A DNA stretch of 64,000 bases from Sipunculus nudus (lineage: Eukaryota > Annelida > Sipuncula > Golfingiida > Sipunculidae): assembly GCA_026874595.1 (NCBI GenBank), contig CM049306.1, forward strand, positions 15,957,019 to 16,021,018, given 5' to 3'. Made by a program: the position numbers and the translations under genes. Below, piece after piece: positions 36,441 through 49,100 of the stretch. Every line of letters starts with the position of its first letter. Position 1 is the stretch's first letter. Under the pieces are notes generated by a model. The model worked only from the letters and a program-made list of their open reading frames with translations. It made no database searches and was not told the DNA's origin.

Positions 36441-38649
36441 ATTATATAATTGTAACTGATGGTGCTGTGTCATGTTCCTCCAGAAAGACAAAGACTTTAT
36501 AAAAATTTAAATTATATAAATATCAAATATTGATAATTGTTGTTCTCCTGTTCTGTGAAATCTTGAGTACTTATCTTAGTCTCTCCAAAAGAAAATAATT
36601 TGATACATTGCTGCACCTGCGACTCAGTATATACTGTTTACTGGCTGTGCAGAAAGGTAGACAAATTAGGGATCACAGAGATTACTCAGTATCACTTGTA
36701 TAGGGTAGAAGTATTTACTAAGAAATGAGTTCTCCGTATTCCAGCTGCTATCTTATTATTCTCCAGTTTAGACAGTTATTCTTACTACCCTTAACATTTC
36801 TTTCACAAATGACATGCACAGAGGCCAGAATTTTTTAATACGAACTAAATTTCCCCATAAATATGAAGTAAATCAAAGGATTGCTTCGTCTCTTATGATT
36901 TCAATAAGACATTTGCACGGTAGTAATCTAAAGAGTTTTCAATTCACGTCAATCAGACTGTCCTGGATCTGCTCAGGATGGGGTTTAAAAAGTTTTAATG
37001 TGAATTCTGTCAGGCTGGTTTTTTTTCATGTGTCTTATGAAACTGATTTTGCTTCAGTGCTGGAACACCAGGGCCACTGAGCTGCTGTGACTGCTGAGGT
37101 AGTGTGTGGCTAGCGAGGCAATGACTGATATATTTGCTTCACAACATGCCAGCAGACTGTCTGTAATCTGCTGCAATCTGCTAGGCTTCTCTTGAGCATG
37201 TATGAATGGATGAAGAATATTTAATCCAGTTCAAAGTTGTGCTTTGCTCAAACAAGTTTGAAATCAATATGTATGTAAAAGGGGTATAAGTCTGGTATTG
37301 TTCAGATACTATCAAAAACTTGTTGTTATAACTACCACTGGAATACAGATTTGGAAAAGATATATGAATTTTCAAAATATTATGGAAAACCTGTTCAGCA
37401 TTTATTAGTAAAAAGGACTGACTTATTGTGGATTCTGAAGTGAGAGGAAAACAGTAAATCTACAATGAACGAAGATCAATTTATCATTGTTAGACATTAG
37501 ACAGGTGGAGAATAGAACACCTTTGTGCAGTTAAATGAGATTAAACTGTGTACCATTGTAATTATATGGACAGACATGCAAAATTGACTTGAATGTCATG
37601 CTGAAATGAGGTCTTGGCCCCTGGGCTGCCGTGCCACTGTCTATCACTCAGACACACTCATGACAGTTGATTTCCCAAGCTTCCAGCATATTGCCCACTT
37701 TTATTAGCAAGTAAGGCAATCCGATTTTATCTGTAAACTAGTAATGCTTGTGTCCGCATGGTATGAAGGTGAGAAACTTGCTTACAATCCCTTGGTTAAA
37801 TTGGTGTGGCCAGTGGGGCTGATGATAGGAGGTGCCACCTGATGTCCTTGATGTATGCTGCCCCATCGCTCAAGTTCTGCCGATGTGCACATGTTGCTGG
37901 GGCATGCAGCTGATAACAAACCTAAACCTGGAAGGTCCTTCCTTCATCTACAAGCATCAGTTTCACTGTTAAACTGTCCAGTATTTCTCATTTCTCTGTG
38001 GCGTACTTCATCAACAGGATTGCAAAATAGCTTCATTATTTACAAGGAGAATTATCTTCATAGGTGACTTGATTGGTTCATGCTCTGTGTGAGAGTCTTT
38101 TTCACAAAGTGACTAGCTTATGTTAAAATAGTCCTAGGCTTGTGGAGTGATTCACAGGACAGCTTTTGAAGCCACAGGAAGTCTCCATCGTTTCATCTTG
38201 ATTTACTTCAATACAAAGCAGGTAATGGGACTGTAGGGAAAAGCCTAACTTAAATAAAGACAGTAACTACAGAACTATATCAAGTATAAAGAGAGAGTTT
38301 TTTTACCTGAACATCCTTAACACAGACTTATTTCTCACCTTCGGGGGAGTCCTGTAGCTGGAAAACAGCAGATGCTTCCAGTTTGATACTGGTGATATGA
38401 GACATCTTTGGTATTAAAGTGTGCAATTTCACTTTTGTTGCACTCTTGTTGTCAGGATAAATAAGAGGCTGTATACAGTATTTTTTCCTTAGAATGTGGA
38501 ATATTAAGTTGAAAGCTTTTTGATAGGTTTTTCATTTAGTACATTGAATATACTCTGCTAGCATGTATCTGGTATGCTTGAGTTTGCACTAGCTAGCGCT
38601 CAATGAAATCCCCTCTGAATTATGCATAGAAAAGAGAATATTTGTTTTT
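36441..38649. other. Single-copy non-coding DNA
   Basis: No exon or repeat recognised. Confidence 0.45.
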
Positions 38650-38940
38650 AGCAAGGATATTTTGGGTAATGGAACTGCAAGCACCAATAACTTGAAATGT
38701 TGGTATATACAAAATCTGAATTTCATAAGCTTTACAAAATTAAATTCTCATTTGCCAGCATTCATCTTCATTCAGTGGACAGGGCCACCTACAGGCCATG
38801 GTCGAACCTTGAAAAAATATTTACTGACAGTGCGCAAGTTCCTGGTTTATTGACTATCCTCCAAATTTTGATCTGTACAGCGACACTGCACCTGAACCAG
38901 TCAAGGTCATCTTGTGCAGGGCAGTCAACACCCCAGTGTT
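38650..38940 (+). repeat. Second copy of the 19725-20400 repeat (3' section)
   Basis: CAATAACTTGAAATG, AAAATCTGAATTTC, TTCATTCAGTGGACAGGGCC and ACAGGCCATGGTCGAAC follow the order seen at 20060-20220. The copy includes TCAAGGTCA at 38901. Ends unclear. Confidence 0.5.
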
Positions 38941-41449
38941 GATCCTTACTTTTTTTTCTTCCACAAGGGCATAAGAATCACAAATTGCGAGGGATGTGAG
39001 GGTTTCTTTTGATGGTACATTTTACCAATATCACATCAGACTGTTGGCTCTGTCACATTGTAAGGCCAGACTGACATGGCCATGTCCCTCAGGCCTAACT
39101 GTCAAGCCTGATTCCACGGGTAATATGCTCAATATGGCAACAATCCTTTGGCTTTTACAGCCACAATCTATTTATTAAACCATCAGACCAAGAATCAATA
39201 GAAGCCCATGCTCTGCATGCTTCCCCAAACACCCCCAACCCCACCCCAACAATTCATTGGCATCAGCCAAATATTAGCTAATCCTGTCCTGTAGACTCAT
39301 TTATTAAACTTGTCAAGATCACTTGCAAATATATTGACTTTCTTGGGCATTTATATAAACATTTCTTTTGATTAACTTATTATATTTTTTTAACATTAGT
39401 AATAGAATTAATTTTTAACATTGCAACCTGATATGCATAGTTAAACTAAAGCAGTTGATTGCATTATTCAGTCATTTACATTGAACAATCTCTGATTGAA
39501 TAATTCAATGGGAATTAATATTAATCATATATAGGAAACATTAAATATCAGTTAAACATAATAAATTAATCATATCTACACAGAATGACATAATGTTATG
39601 TGTTAAGATATTTAGTATTAATCTCTTTATTAATCTCTTTATGAGTCTTAATCTTATAATAAATAGCAAGCTTATAATGCATGGTAATCTGAATAAAATG
39701 AAGCCATAGGCACTTTCCACTATGCTTTATACTAGACTGCTTTAGAGCAGTCTTTCATTTAACTTTGGTATGAACATCCCAAAAAGTTTGCTTTCAGTGA
39801 TTAATTGTTTTATGATGTAATCTCAACTTTCTGCTTGAAACTTTCTCCCAAAGTATCTTTTAATCAGAAAAGTATTATCTGGAACTATTTATGTAATCAT
39901 TAACAGTGATTTAGTTCTTTTCTTTTTAATATCTCTGCAAAACCATTGATGTTTTCAAGTGAACCATTGAACAGAGTACATCATCAAATATTAGACAAGC
40001 ATCATTAGCTACCAGTATGACAGTGATGGTGACATTTTCTTCTACAGTGTTGATGTACAACAGGCAGCTTTTAGGAAGGTACAATTAAGTGTATTAAGGC
40101 TTTTATCTCCTCATTTTCTGGTCACATCCCACATCATTTACAAAAATTTGAAAATTAATTAAAAGAGGCCCATGTTGATGAAATAAACAATACATGTTGA
40201 AAGAAGCCTTAGCAGTCAGTCAGGTTAATCAAGCCCTTGAAAAGGGTTTGCAATCAGTGCATCATTAAATGTTAATCTTATGAAGGCTGTTTTTAGATGC
40301 AGTCTCAGCTTTCTCTCTAAGACATTTTCAGTGTTTAAAGGCGCCTGCTATCTGTCAAATGAGAAATTTGATAAGATCACTTGACAATAGACCCATCAGA
40401 TGTATTGATGTAGAAAATCTAAAGAGAGTGAAGCATGGGACCTCAGTGACATGTGTGTTACTTTTTGTTAGGTTGCCTAATTTAGGGTATCCGGAGCACT
40501 GCCTATTGATTGGCACCTTGCTGCTGTCACCAGGCTGTGTCCTTTTGATAAACAGCTTTAAACATGTAAATAGTAAAAACTTTTTTATGTCTTAATGTTT
40601 AACTAAAACTGTAAAATTAAATTGAATATACTGTCTTTGTAACAAAATTAAATCGTAGGTTTCTCTGTCTGTTTCGCTTTTTCTTCCACTCTCTTCAAAC
40701 TTTGTACACACACACACAGTGAAAAATGATAGTTGTGTCCTCTGAAATTTTCACAAAAGAAAATTAAAATTCAATTTTCCCCTATACCTTAAAAGTGAAA
40801 ATATGGAAGAGAATATTGCAGTTTCAGTCATACATAGATGTAATTGTTTGTTCTAATGTAGGAATTTACATGCAATATCTAGTATTAATACATTAATGAA
40901 ATAATTATATTTTGTGTAATAAAAGGGGATAATTTGCCATTTGGTAAGAATAACATTGTCTGTATCTGTATTCTTGTTCAGCTTAATTTTTTTATACATT
41001 GATATGAAAAGTTCATAACCTAATCTGTTGGTAAAACTTTCTTATGTTAACAAATAGTAGCATCACTGGCATTAGTTAATGTTAAGTATCATTTACAATG
41101 TCTGCCCTGATTGAATATCAGGAAGAATTACCAAACAAATGGCCAAGACATGTTTATTCCTTTAGACAGCTGGGACTGTCAGTTTTCATTGTCTGCAAGG
41201 AGTGGGTTTTATTCATTAGATGCAGCAAAGATGACACAGCTCACATATTAAATTACTCTTTAAGTAATTTAACAGATGCGTTTTGATGGTCACACTTGCT
41301 CATGTATTATCCTGGGTTAAATATTTATGTTTATAAATTGAATCAATAAAGTATGTGTTAAGTTCAAGCAGTTGTTTTATCTTTAATCAAGTATAATCTC
41401 TAAATAATTCATGCAGCAAGGATTATAAAGGGGATAGTATAGCCTTTTA
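38941..41449. other. AT-rich non-coding DNA
   Basis: No exon or repeat recognised apart from the C-rich tract described separately and a short (AC)n at 40706-40718. Confidence 0.45.
39223..39247 (-). other. G-quadruplex motif on the minus strand
   Basis: Plus-strand C-runs of 4, 5, 4 and 4 with short A-rich spacers give GGGGTGGGGTTGGGGG plus another GGGG on the minus strand, a canonical G4 pattern. Confidence 0.65.
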
Positions 41450-42325
41450 TTGTATCCCCAGACAAAGTCAGGGGATACTATATGTTTTCATGATGGTCCC
41501 GCCACCGCTGCCGCATACAAATCTTGTTGGCGCAATAACTCACAAAATATTTCACGGATCTTTACCAAACTTGGTATATGTATAAATATGGGTGAGAGGA
41601 CGACACCTATTAAAAATGAGGTCATGACCTTTACTAGAAGTGTCCTTGACCTTGAATAGGTCCAATATTTTGGGGAAAATCACACAGATTCTTAAATATG
41701 TCAAGAAATCTTGCATGGATTGATCCAAAAATCAAGTTGATTGAAGATCATGGATAGGCTTGTCTTGTTCCAGAAACTGGTGGCGCCACCTATTATTCTT
41801 TACTTGTTTTCATGCCTTTTAATACCCCCAAAATTGCCACTTGACAGTACTGTGAGCATTATAAGTCAAAACCTAATGGACATATTTCTTTTATATTATG
41901 CATATACATAGAGAAGGGCTATGGGATCATGTTTATTTAAATTTGGGTCATGACCTTTCCTATGAGAATGGCCTTGACCTTGAATATTCCCATATTTGGT
42001 GAAATTCACACAAAATCTTTAATATCTCAGTAAGGGATACATGGAATGATCCAAAAATCAAACTGACCGAAGACCTTGGATAGTTTTGTCTTTTGCAGAA
42101 GATAGGTGGCGCCACCTTGTGTTGTTTTCTTGTTAAAATGATGTTAACTTGATAACTTTGTAAGAATTTGAGGTACAGTCTCTAAACCAACAGGTTTGAT
42201 GCATCTTATCAACGACTAAGTCAAGTTTGAACATGGATGACCTTGATGCATTTTTTCAAGGTCACACCAGCGATGGTCAATTGACTGGGGATACTATGGC
42301 ACCTGCGGTGCCAAGAAATATCTAG
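41450..42325 (+). mobile_element. GTATCCCC-family Helentron-like element, copy 2
   Basis: The 5' end TTGTATCCCC pairs with GGGGATACTAT as a hairpin. Near the 3' end GGGGATAC (42287) is followed by a perfect GGCACC-TGC-GGTGCC hairpin (42298-42312), 9 bases and CTAG (42322-42325) before TT. Two exact GGTGGCGCCACC palindromes lie at 41779 and 42105. TGACCTTGA or TCAAGGTCA occurs at 41647, 41975, 42238 and 42256. No protein is encoded. Confidence 0.8.
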
Positions 42326-42490
42326 TTATTGTATATTTTCAAATCCAGATACATGTAAGTATTTTTAGCTTGTTCTTATTATTGTATCCCCAGACTGGAA
42401 GTTGGGGATAGCATTGTTTCAGCATGGTTCCTCTGCCTCTGTAGAGAATCTTTGTGAGTGTGATAACTGAACAAATATTTCACTGGTCTT

Positions 42491-45096
42491 TTTAGCTCAG
42501 CTGACTATAAGTCATCTGAGCCATAGTCGTGGTCCATTGTCCGTCGTCCGTCCGTCTGTCTGTCCGTCCGTCCGTCCGTAGATGTGGCACGTTTTGAAAC
42601 CGTAAGACCTAGGAATCCAAAATTCGGCATAATGTTAGATGTCCCCAAGATCTCCTACCAAGCCGAAAACTGGGTCTTTTCGACTTCGTTCCTTTGAGAA
42701 ATTAAGGAAAAACCTCAATTTTTTATTAAAAACCTATTTTCACACTTCAGGACTGCCTAATATCAAAACCACTGATCTGTTTTTCCTCATATTTACCATA
42801 AATATTCCTCTATATAGTTCCTATGTACATTCAAGAAATTATGTCTGTATTATATAATTTAAAAAAGTTATGGACCCAAACATAATGCATTTTGTAAAAA
42901 ATCAGGAAAGATATTTGATCACTTAACACAAAACATGTTAAAGCTATGGACCTTTTTTCCAGTAATATAACTTTAATTAATCAAAATTAAATTGTATACC
43001 CAAAATTAGATGAAAATCTTTTAAAATATTTATAAAAAATAAAAAATTGGTACCTTAAATTTTGCCCAACTTTGACCATGGCATGTTTTTTTCCTGTGAG
43101 TACTGTGGATTTAATTTTCACAGCATGTTTTTGTTACCTTTTCAACTGTTAACACCAAAAATTTGAATCCAGTTGATCAAAAACTGTAGATTTTATTCAA
43201 GTTTTCAAGCACCATGTAACATATTGTTTACATCAAGCTAGTGTTATGCAGTTTGCAAGAGCTCAGCTCCCCAGCTTCAGCTCTTAGTTCCTTAAATTCG
43301 GCATACAGCTAGATGTCTCCAAAATCCCCTACCATGCCAAGAATTTGGTCACTAGGACTTAATACCTTCAAGATATTAATGAAAAACTTCATTTTTCCAT
43401 TAAAAACCCATTGTTACACTTCAAGACTGCCTAATATCAAAACCACTGATCTGACTTTAATCATAAATAATATACATATTTTTCATTCTCTATGCACATG
43501 CCAGAATGATGTCAGTATTGCGTAATTGTTTTAAGTTATGGGCCCAAACATAATGCACTTTGTAAAAAATCCAGAAATACAAGGGGATTGCTGAAGCTAG
43601 AGATTTTTTGTCAGGGATGTAACATTATTTAATCAAGATTCAATTGAATACCCAAAATTAGTTATGAATTTTTCAAATTTTATAAGTTATTAGTATAAAT
43701 GTAAAATTAATAACTTTAATTTTGCCCAACTTTGACCATGGCACGTTTGTTTCCTGTGAGCACTGTTGATATAATTTTCATATCACGCACACATAAGGAT
43801 TTCAGCTTTTAAGTTTAGAAAGCTGAAAGAAATTGGCCAAAAATTGTAGCTTTTATAAATGTTTTTATGAGACCCTGTCAGACTTTGGCTCTCTCCAGCC
43901 CCTCTTGAGTCACCTGTATGTTGACCTTGTTGAACTTTCAGCAAATTATGCATGCTTGAGGCGAGGCATACAGGGGAATCCAGGCAGCTTATGGCCAGCC
44001 ACAGTTGATCCAGGTGTCCAACCCAACTCATCTAGTAGCTTTAACCAACTACATAACAATAAACAATAAATTAATAAATTTTTATTGGTTTTTAATAAAA
44101 AATTAAAGAAAAATAAAAAAGGAATTTGTTAGTTTATAATAACAGGAAATTAACTTGCAGTTACTGATGATATAAGAATCTTGTATCGATGGATAGAATG
44201 TCACGTATTCCAAATAACACCATGCAGTCACCTATGGTATTTATCAGTTCAATTTTAATGATAAAGAAGTAAATCATATCATTCATTACTAATCATTAGG
44301 GATCATATGATGGAAATTAATGATAGACAAAGATGCAGTTGATAATATTAATCTAGATTCCTACTGTGTCTAGTGTGTACATTGATGTGAAATTAGTCCA
44401 AAATGAATTTATTACAGTTATTTTTTAATATAAATAAAAGCCATAAAACCAGGTACTTATGATCATTATTTAAATGTGTGAATTTTGTATATTCTGGATT
44501 CTCAACATCATTGTTTGGTGAAAACTGAATAAATACCAGTCATGGTGCGAATACTTTGTAATTGTATTTAAATACAAATATGATTATGTACTCCATTATA
44601 AAATTTCTTGCATGAAGAATGGGAATTCAGGTAAAAATGAAAGTATATGAATACCAGTGCAAATACTTTCAAAATGTATTCATGAATGCATTCATGAATA
44701 TATTCTTTAATATTATTTTAATAATCATTTCAGTTATATTTCATTTAAAAAAATCATATGATTCTCTTATTATTTAAAAAAAAATAATATTTGGGACAAT
44801 ATTTGTAATTTTTTTAAATTAATAGTTAAACCCTTATATTATATATTCTGCTTATAAGTTATATGGCCAAGTCAAAATCTGTGTGACAATAGCACTCCAT
44901 TTGTTAATAAAATAAATGAAATCAATCCTCTTCCCTGTCTCCAAAGGTACTATCAAAATCATACATAAGCTAAACAACAACAACTCATAATACAGCTTAT
45001 ATTTATTACCACACAAAACCAGCATGTGCCTCATTTCTAAATAATATTTTTTTATCATATATAACAGCTGAGCGTCGTGACCCATAGGTCCCTTGT
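42491..45096 (+). mobile_element. Nested AGCTCAGCTGA-family element
   Basis: It opens TTTAGCTCAGCTGA with a GCTCAG/CTGAGC hairpin, followed by a (GTCC)n-type run at 42538-42580. It closes CAGCTGAGCGTCGTGACCCA with a GACC/GGTC hairpin. These ends equal those of the shorter copy at 6697-7562. It holds two related units about 660-674 bp apart: AATTCGGCAT at 42621 and 43295, TTGCCCAACTTTGACCATGG at 43064 and 43722. From about 44040 to 45060 the sequence is very AT-rich with no family match and could be a further nested insertion. Long frames in this region are by-products. Confidence 0.7.
44677..44700. other. Perfect 24-bp palindrome
   Basis: Two TATTCATGAAT/ATTCATGAATA arms meet at a central GC, giving a self-complementary 24-mer with no spacer. 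It lies in the AT-rich part of the nested element. Confidence 0.9.
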
Positions 45097-46193
45097 TCAA
45101 ACTTGACATAGATTGGGTGAGAGGAAGAGGCCTATATAAAATGGGGTTCATGGCATTTTCTAGGAGAATGACCTGGAACTTTAGGAGTTCATGTTTGGTG
45201 AAAATCACACCAATCCTTAATATCTCAAGAAAACTAGCTGCATGGATTTGTCCAAAAATCATGTTGACCAAAGATCTTGGCTAGCTTTGTCTTGTAAAGG
45301 AGACTATTGGTGCCACCTATAATCCTTTTCTTAATTTTATGCATTTTAATATCTCTCATGATTGCCACTTCACAATAGTGTGAGCAATATAATTAAAAAA
45401 AATAATGGACAGATTTCTTTCATATTATGCACATACATAGAAATGGGTCATAGGATTAAGCCTATACAAATTGGGGTCATGACCTATAGTACTATGAGAG
45501 TGGCTTTGACCCTGAATATTTCCATATTTGATGGAAAACACATAAAATCATTATATTTTTCAAGTGGATGGATGTATTGTTCTGAAAATTAAAATGAAAG
45601 ATGCCAGATTGTAAGTTAATTGTCATTTAGGCTTGAAAAGCATTGACCTTGACCTTAATCTTCCCATTGCAGGATAATGGTGAATCCCATAACTTTTGAA
45701 GCACTCCATATTTGTTCTTCAAATACACATAGTTTTAATTAGGTTGTCTGACAATTTCTAAAATGCATGACCTTGACTGTGAGCTTCAAGATCGAATTTG
45801 TGGAAATATAGATTTTTTTTTGTGAAGCCCATAATTTTTTAAGAACTGTATATTTGTTTTATCAAATTTGACACAGAAAATATTTCCACCAAGATCTTGA
45901 ACTTTTTTGAAAACTTGTGACCTTGGTCTCGGTCTTCAAGGTCAAATCTGCAGAAAATTAGGAATTTTGTTAATTCAATTTCTTTTGAAGTAGTGCGTAT
46001 ACTTTACCCAAATTTGATATACAAATTGTTTCAACCAAGTTGTCTGACTGGGTAAAATATATCTGACCATGACCCTGATGACCTTGACCTTGTAAAATGT
46101 CAGAGTATATGCTTCAGAAGGAGGGAGCCTGTTTTAAAAATGGTATGCCCAGTCCAGGGATAGTATGGCATCTCTGATGCCAGAAATTTCTAA

Positions 46194-49100
46194 TTATTTT
46201 TCCCCTGGATATTAATTATTATAAAATCCAAATAGACATCTCTCAAATCATGTAATTCAGCATCAGATTCATAAAACAAAAATTCAGGACAGTAAGCTTT
46301 TATCACTGCATGCAAGTTGTCATACATTTTCATTTCTTTTTGCATGTATCTTATACATTATATACTATTGTAAAAAAAATGAAGTGTTGTGATCACCCTT
46401 GTCTGCTGTTCATACCTTTGATGATTTATTACACAACTGAGAGGGTTGGTGATTCAAGCATCTAAAACCATAATTTTAAAATTAATACAAACAAGGATTT
46501 TATATTTTCTTCAAAGGACAATTTCAATTTTCCCCCTGTTCTTGCTGTAGAAGATGTAGCTTTGATCATTTTCTTTTAATGCTCCACTTGTAAATATCTG
46601 TAAATGCTTCCATCTGAAATACAGCTGCTGACTGCTGCAGCTTTATTGCCTAGACTGATTTAATATTTCAAAGGATATGCTGTTCAGTAATATATGACCT
46701 AGCAGTGAAGGCATGAAAAATGCTATCATTTGTTAAACTGTTTAGACAGTGCAGTGAAAAAAACTGTTATTCCAAGTGCATACATTGGATTGATACCTCT
46801 CATAATTGTTAAAGGTGAAATTATTAACATTAATATTAAGTAGAAGTAACATGCAGTATCATTAATTTGCTAATTAGGTTTTGTTACATTTATAACTCTG
46901 TAATGACTGCAAGCTGATTAAGCTGTAGTGGAAATACTCTTTCTTTCCCACCCATCTATCTGAGAAGCACATTTCACAATTAACTGCCAGGAATTTGAAC
47001 ATCAAATTTTTCATGCTGTTTCTTTGAGCCAATTTCTTCTTCTACGCCTAAAAATATATTGTTTCACCTTTTTTTTTTTTTTTTTAAAAAGTGCTTTATA
47101 TTGAACACTTGTAGTAACTTGGGTCTCCATTGCACCATTTATGGGATTCAAGGGCATGTCAAGCCAGAATTAATGCACACACACATTTATGAATAAAATT
47201 ATGAAAGCCAGTGATTCCTTAAAGTGACACATTCATAAGATATGTATGTTGAATTTACATTAAATAAAGTGTTTTCTCCTCTTAATGATAGGGTATCTAC
47301 AAAAGTTTTTTTTTCTAAAACTGTTTGCTTCAATCTGCTTCACAAGTTGAGATATCTTGCACCACTAGGTGCAATCAATTACAGAATAGAGTGAAAGGGA
47401 AAGCTTGATCTTCAACAACCCTAAAATTTCCTTCAATTTTTTAAAGAAGTTTATTTCGATCAGTCTTTAAATCTATATATCATTATGTTGACCCTTCATG
47501 TGTTTACTCTGGTTAAAAGGATCAAGTGAATATTGTCCAGCATGCCTTTTTGTCAGAAGCAGCTGAGCATTGTTGGTCAGGGGCCACTGGTTACTAATGA
47601 AGCTAGAATATTGGCTGTGAAAAAAAATTTCAGTTGATGATATGCTAAGGCAAATTTGTCATGGAGAAACATTAAGTTAGAACAAAGAAAGCTTCCTAAA
47701 AGCTGCATGATTTATTCAACACAAACTGTTGTCACAACTGACAAAACAATGTGGAACGTACACATACCCCCTTCCAAATTAAAGTTGAAAGCCAAAATAG
47801 CTTAAAAAAGAAGGCCTACAAGTCAGTGGGTGCAATTTACTGATAAAGACTAGGGTTATTGGAAGACCCAATTTGCATCAGTCAGTTACCAAGCATGTAA
47901 AGCTGATTGTTCCTGCAGCCTCATATGTCAGCCTTCATCAGATTATTGGCAGTCCCCCTAGTGCAAATTTGTCCAGCCTACTACCCAGGACAAGGTAAAC
48001 AGTTTCAGGTACAGCAACTGAACTCTTTGCATGGCTGGTGTTTTTACAGTCATTAACTGTCAGAAGTTACACTCAAAGTGAATTTAAATGAAATCTGCTT
48101 ATCATTTTTCATGAGCTTAACTGGATTGGTTAATGGTGCAAGATTTGCTTTAACCTTGAACTATCCACACTGGGCATGTTTGATAGACATAATGAGACAA
48201 CAAACATGACAGGTTGAGCTGAACCACTGACCTACAGTTTTCATAATCATGTTGAGAAACATTTATATTGCTTTCATATGTGTATTTAGTGGCTCATCTG
48301 GCATGAGCTGGGCAATCTATATAGCTTTCACATGTGAGCAAATTGAATATGGGCTAGGCACAGGCAGATATCCGGTACCCCTCCCTAACACACTTAATGT
48401 TTTATAAATTTTAAATCAGTAGTATTTCTGAAACTAGATTCTTCTTATGTTTTATGATAAAAGAGTCCTCCATGGTGTTTAGTTTAAACAGCATATTAGT
48501 CAGGGAATTGAACCTAACCTAATTAGAATACAATATATTTATACATTTAAAATGTGTTGGGTTAAACAAGAATAAATATTTGCTGGAAGTATGTATTAAA
48601 TTATACTCCTGTGTGGAGGATGACCTAGCTGTAGGTTAGATATAATAAACATAACAGGCTTGAAAAAGTGTCTCATAAATACAATATTATTTTGGCATGA
48701 AACATTGATTTTGAAAGTCATTTAGATGAAAAGAAGCTTCCTAAAAGAAATTATCCAGCTGGTTATTTATTGAATTCAAGGCTGATAATTGGCAGAAGAA
48801 GTTATATCCAAAATAGAATATATTTGAAGATTGATTGATTGTTTTGGTTGTGATGTGATCACACTGGACAGCTGAACAAATGAGAGGAATCCATACCTGT
48901 GTCTATTCAGAACATTTCATCTCTTTGAGGTCAAAATGTCCCATAATTTGCATGTGACCATTACTTATGTAGGTAAAACACCTTTGTAGGTTAAACAGAT
49001 CAGCACAAAGCTACATTCATGAGAACTGACCATTAAGAGGATTACCAGGCATCAGGGTGGATTAGGCACAGATGGTTGTGTGGATGCCAAGATAATGCAG

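Larger units (their letters stand above)
42383..46193 (+). mobile_element. GTATCCCC-family element, copy 3, split by an insertion
   Basis: The 5' end TTGTATCCCCAGAC lies at 42383. The 3' end is GGCATC-TCT-GATGCC (46167-46181), then AGAAATTT and CTAA (46190-46193). Up to 42490 it matches copy 2 (ACAAATATTTCACTGGTCTT) and resumes at about 45096 with CAAACTTGACATAGATTGGG, where copy 2 has CAAACTTGGTATATG. About 2.6 kb is therefore inserted. TGACCTTGA occurs at 45644, 45768 and 46079. Confidence 0.8.

Noticed and set aside
44852-45271. 139-codon minus-strand open frame
   Set aside because: It runs antisense across the junction of the nested element and the GTATCCCC element, so it spans two unrelated repeats and has no family features.
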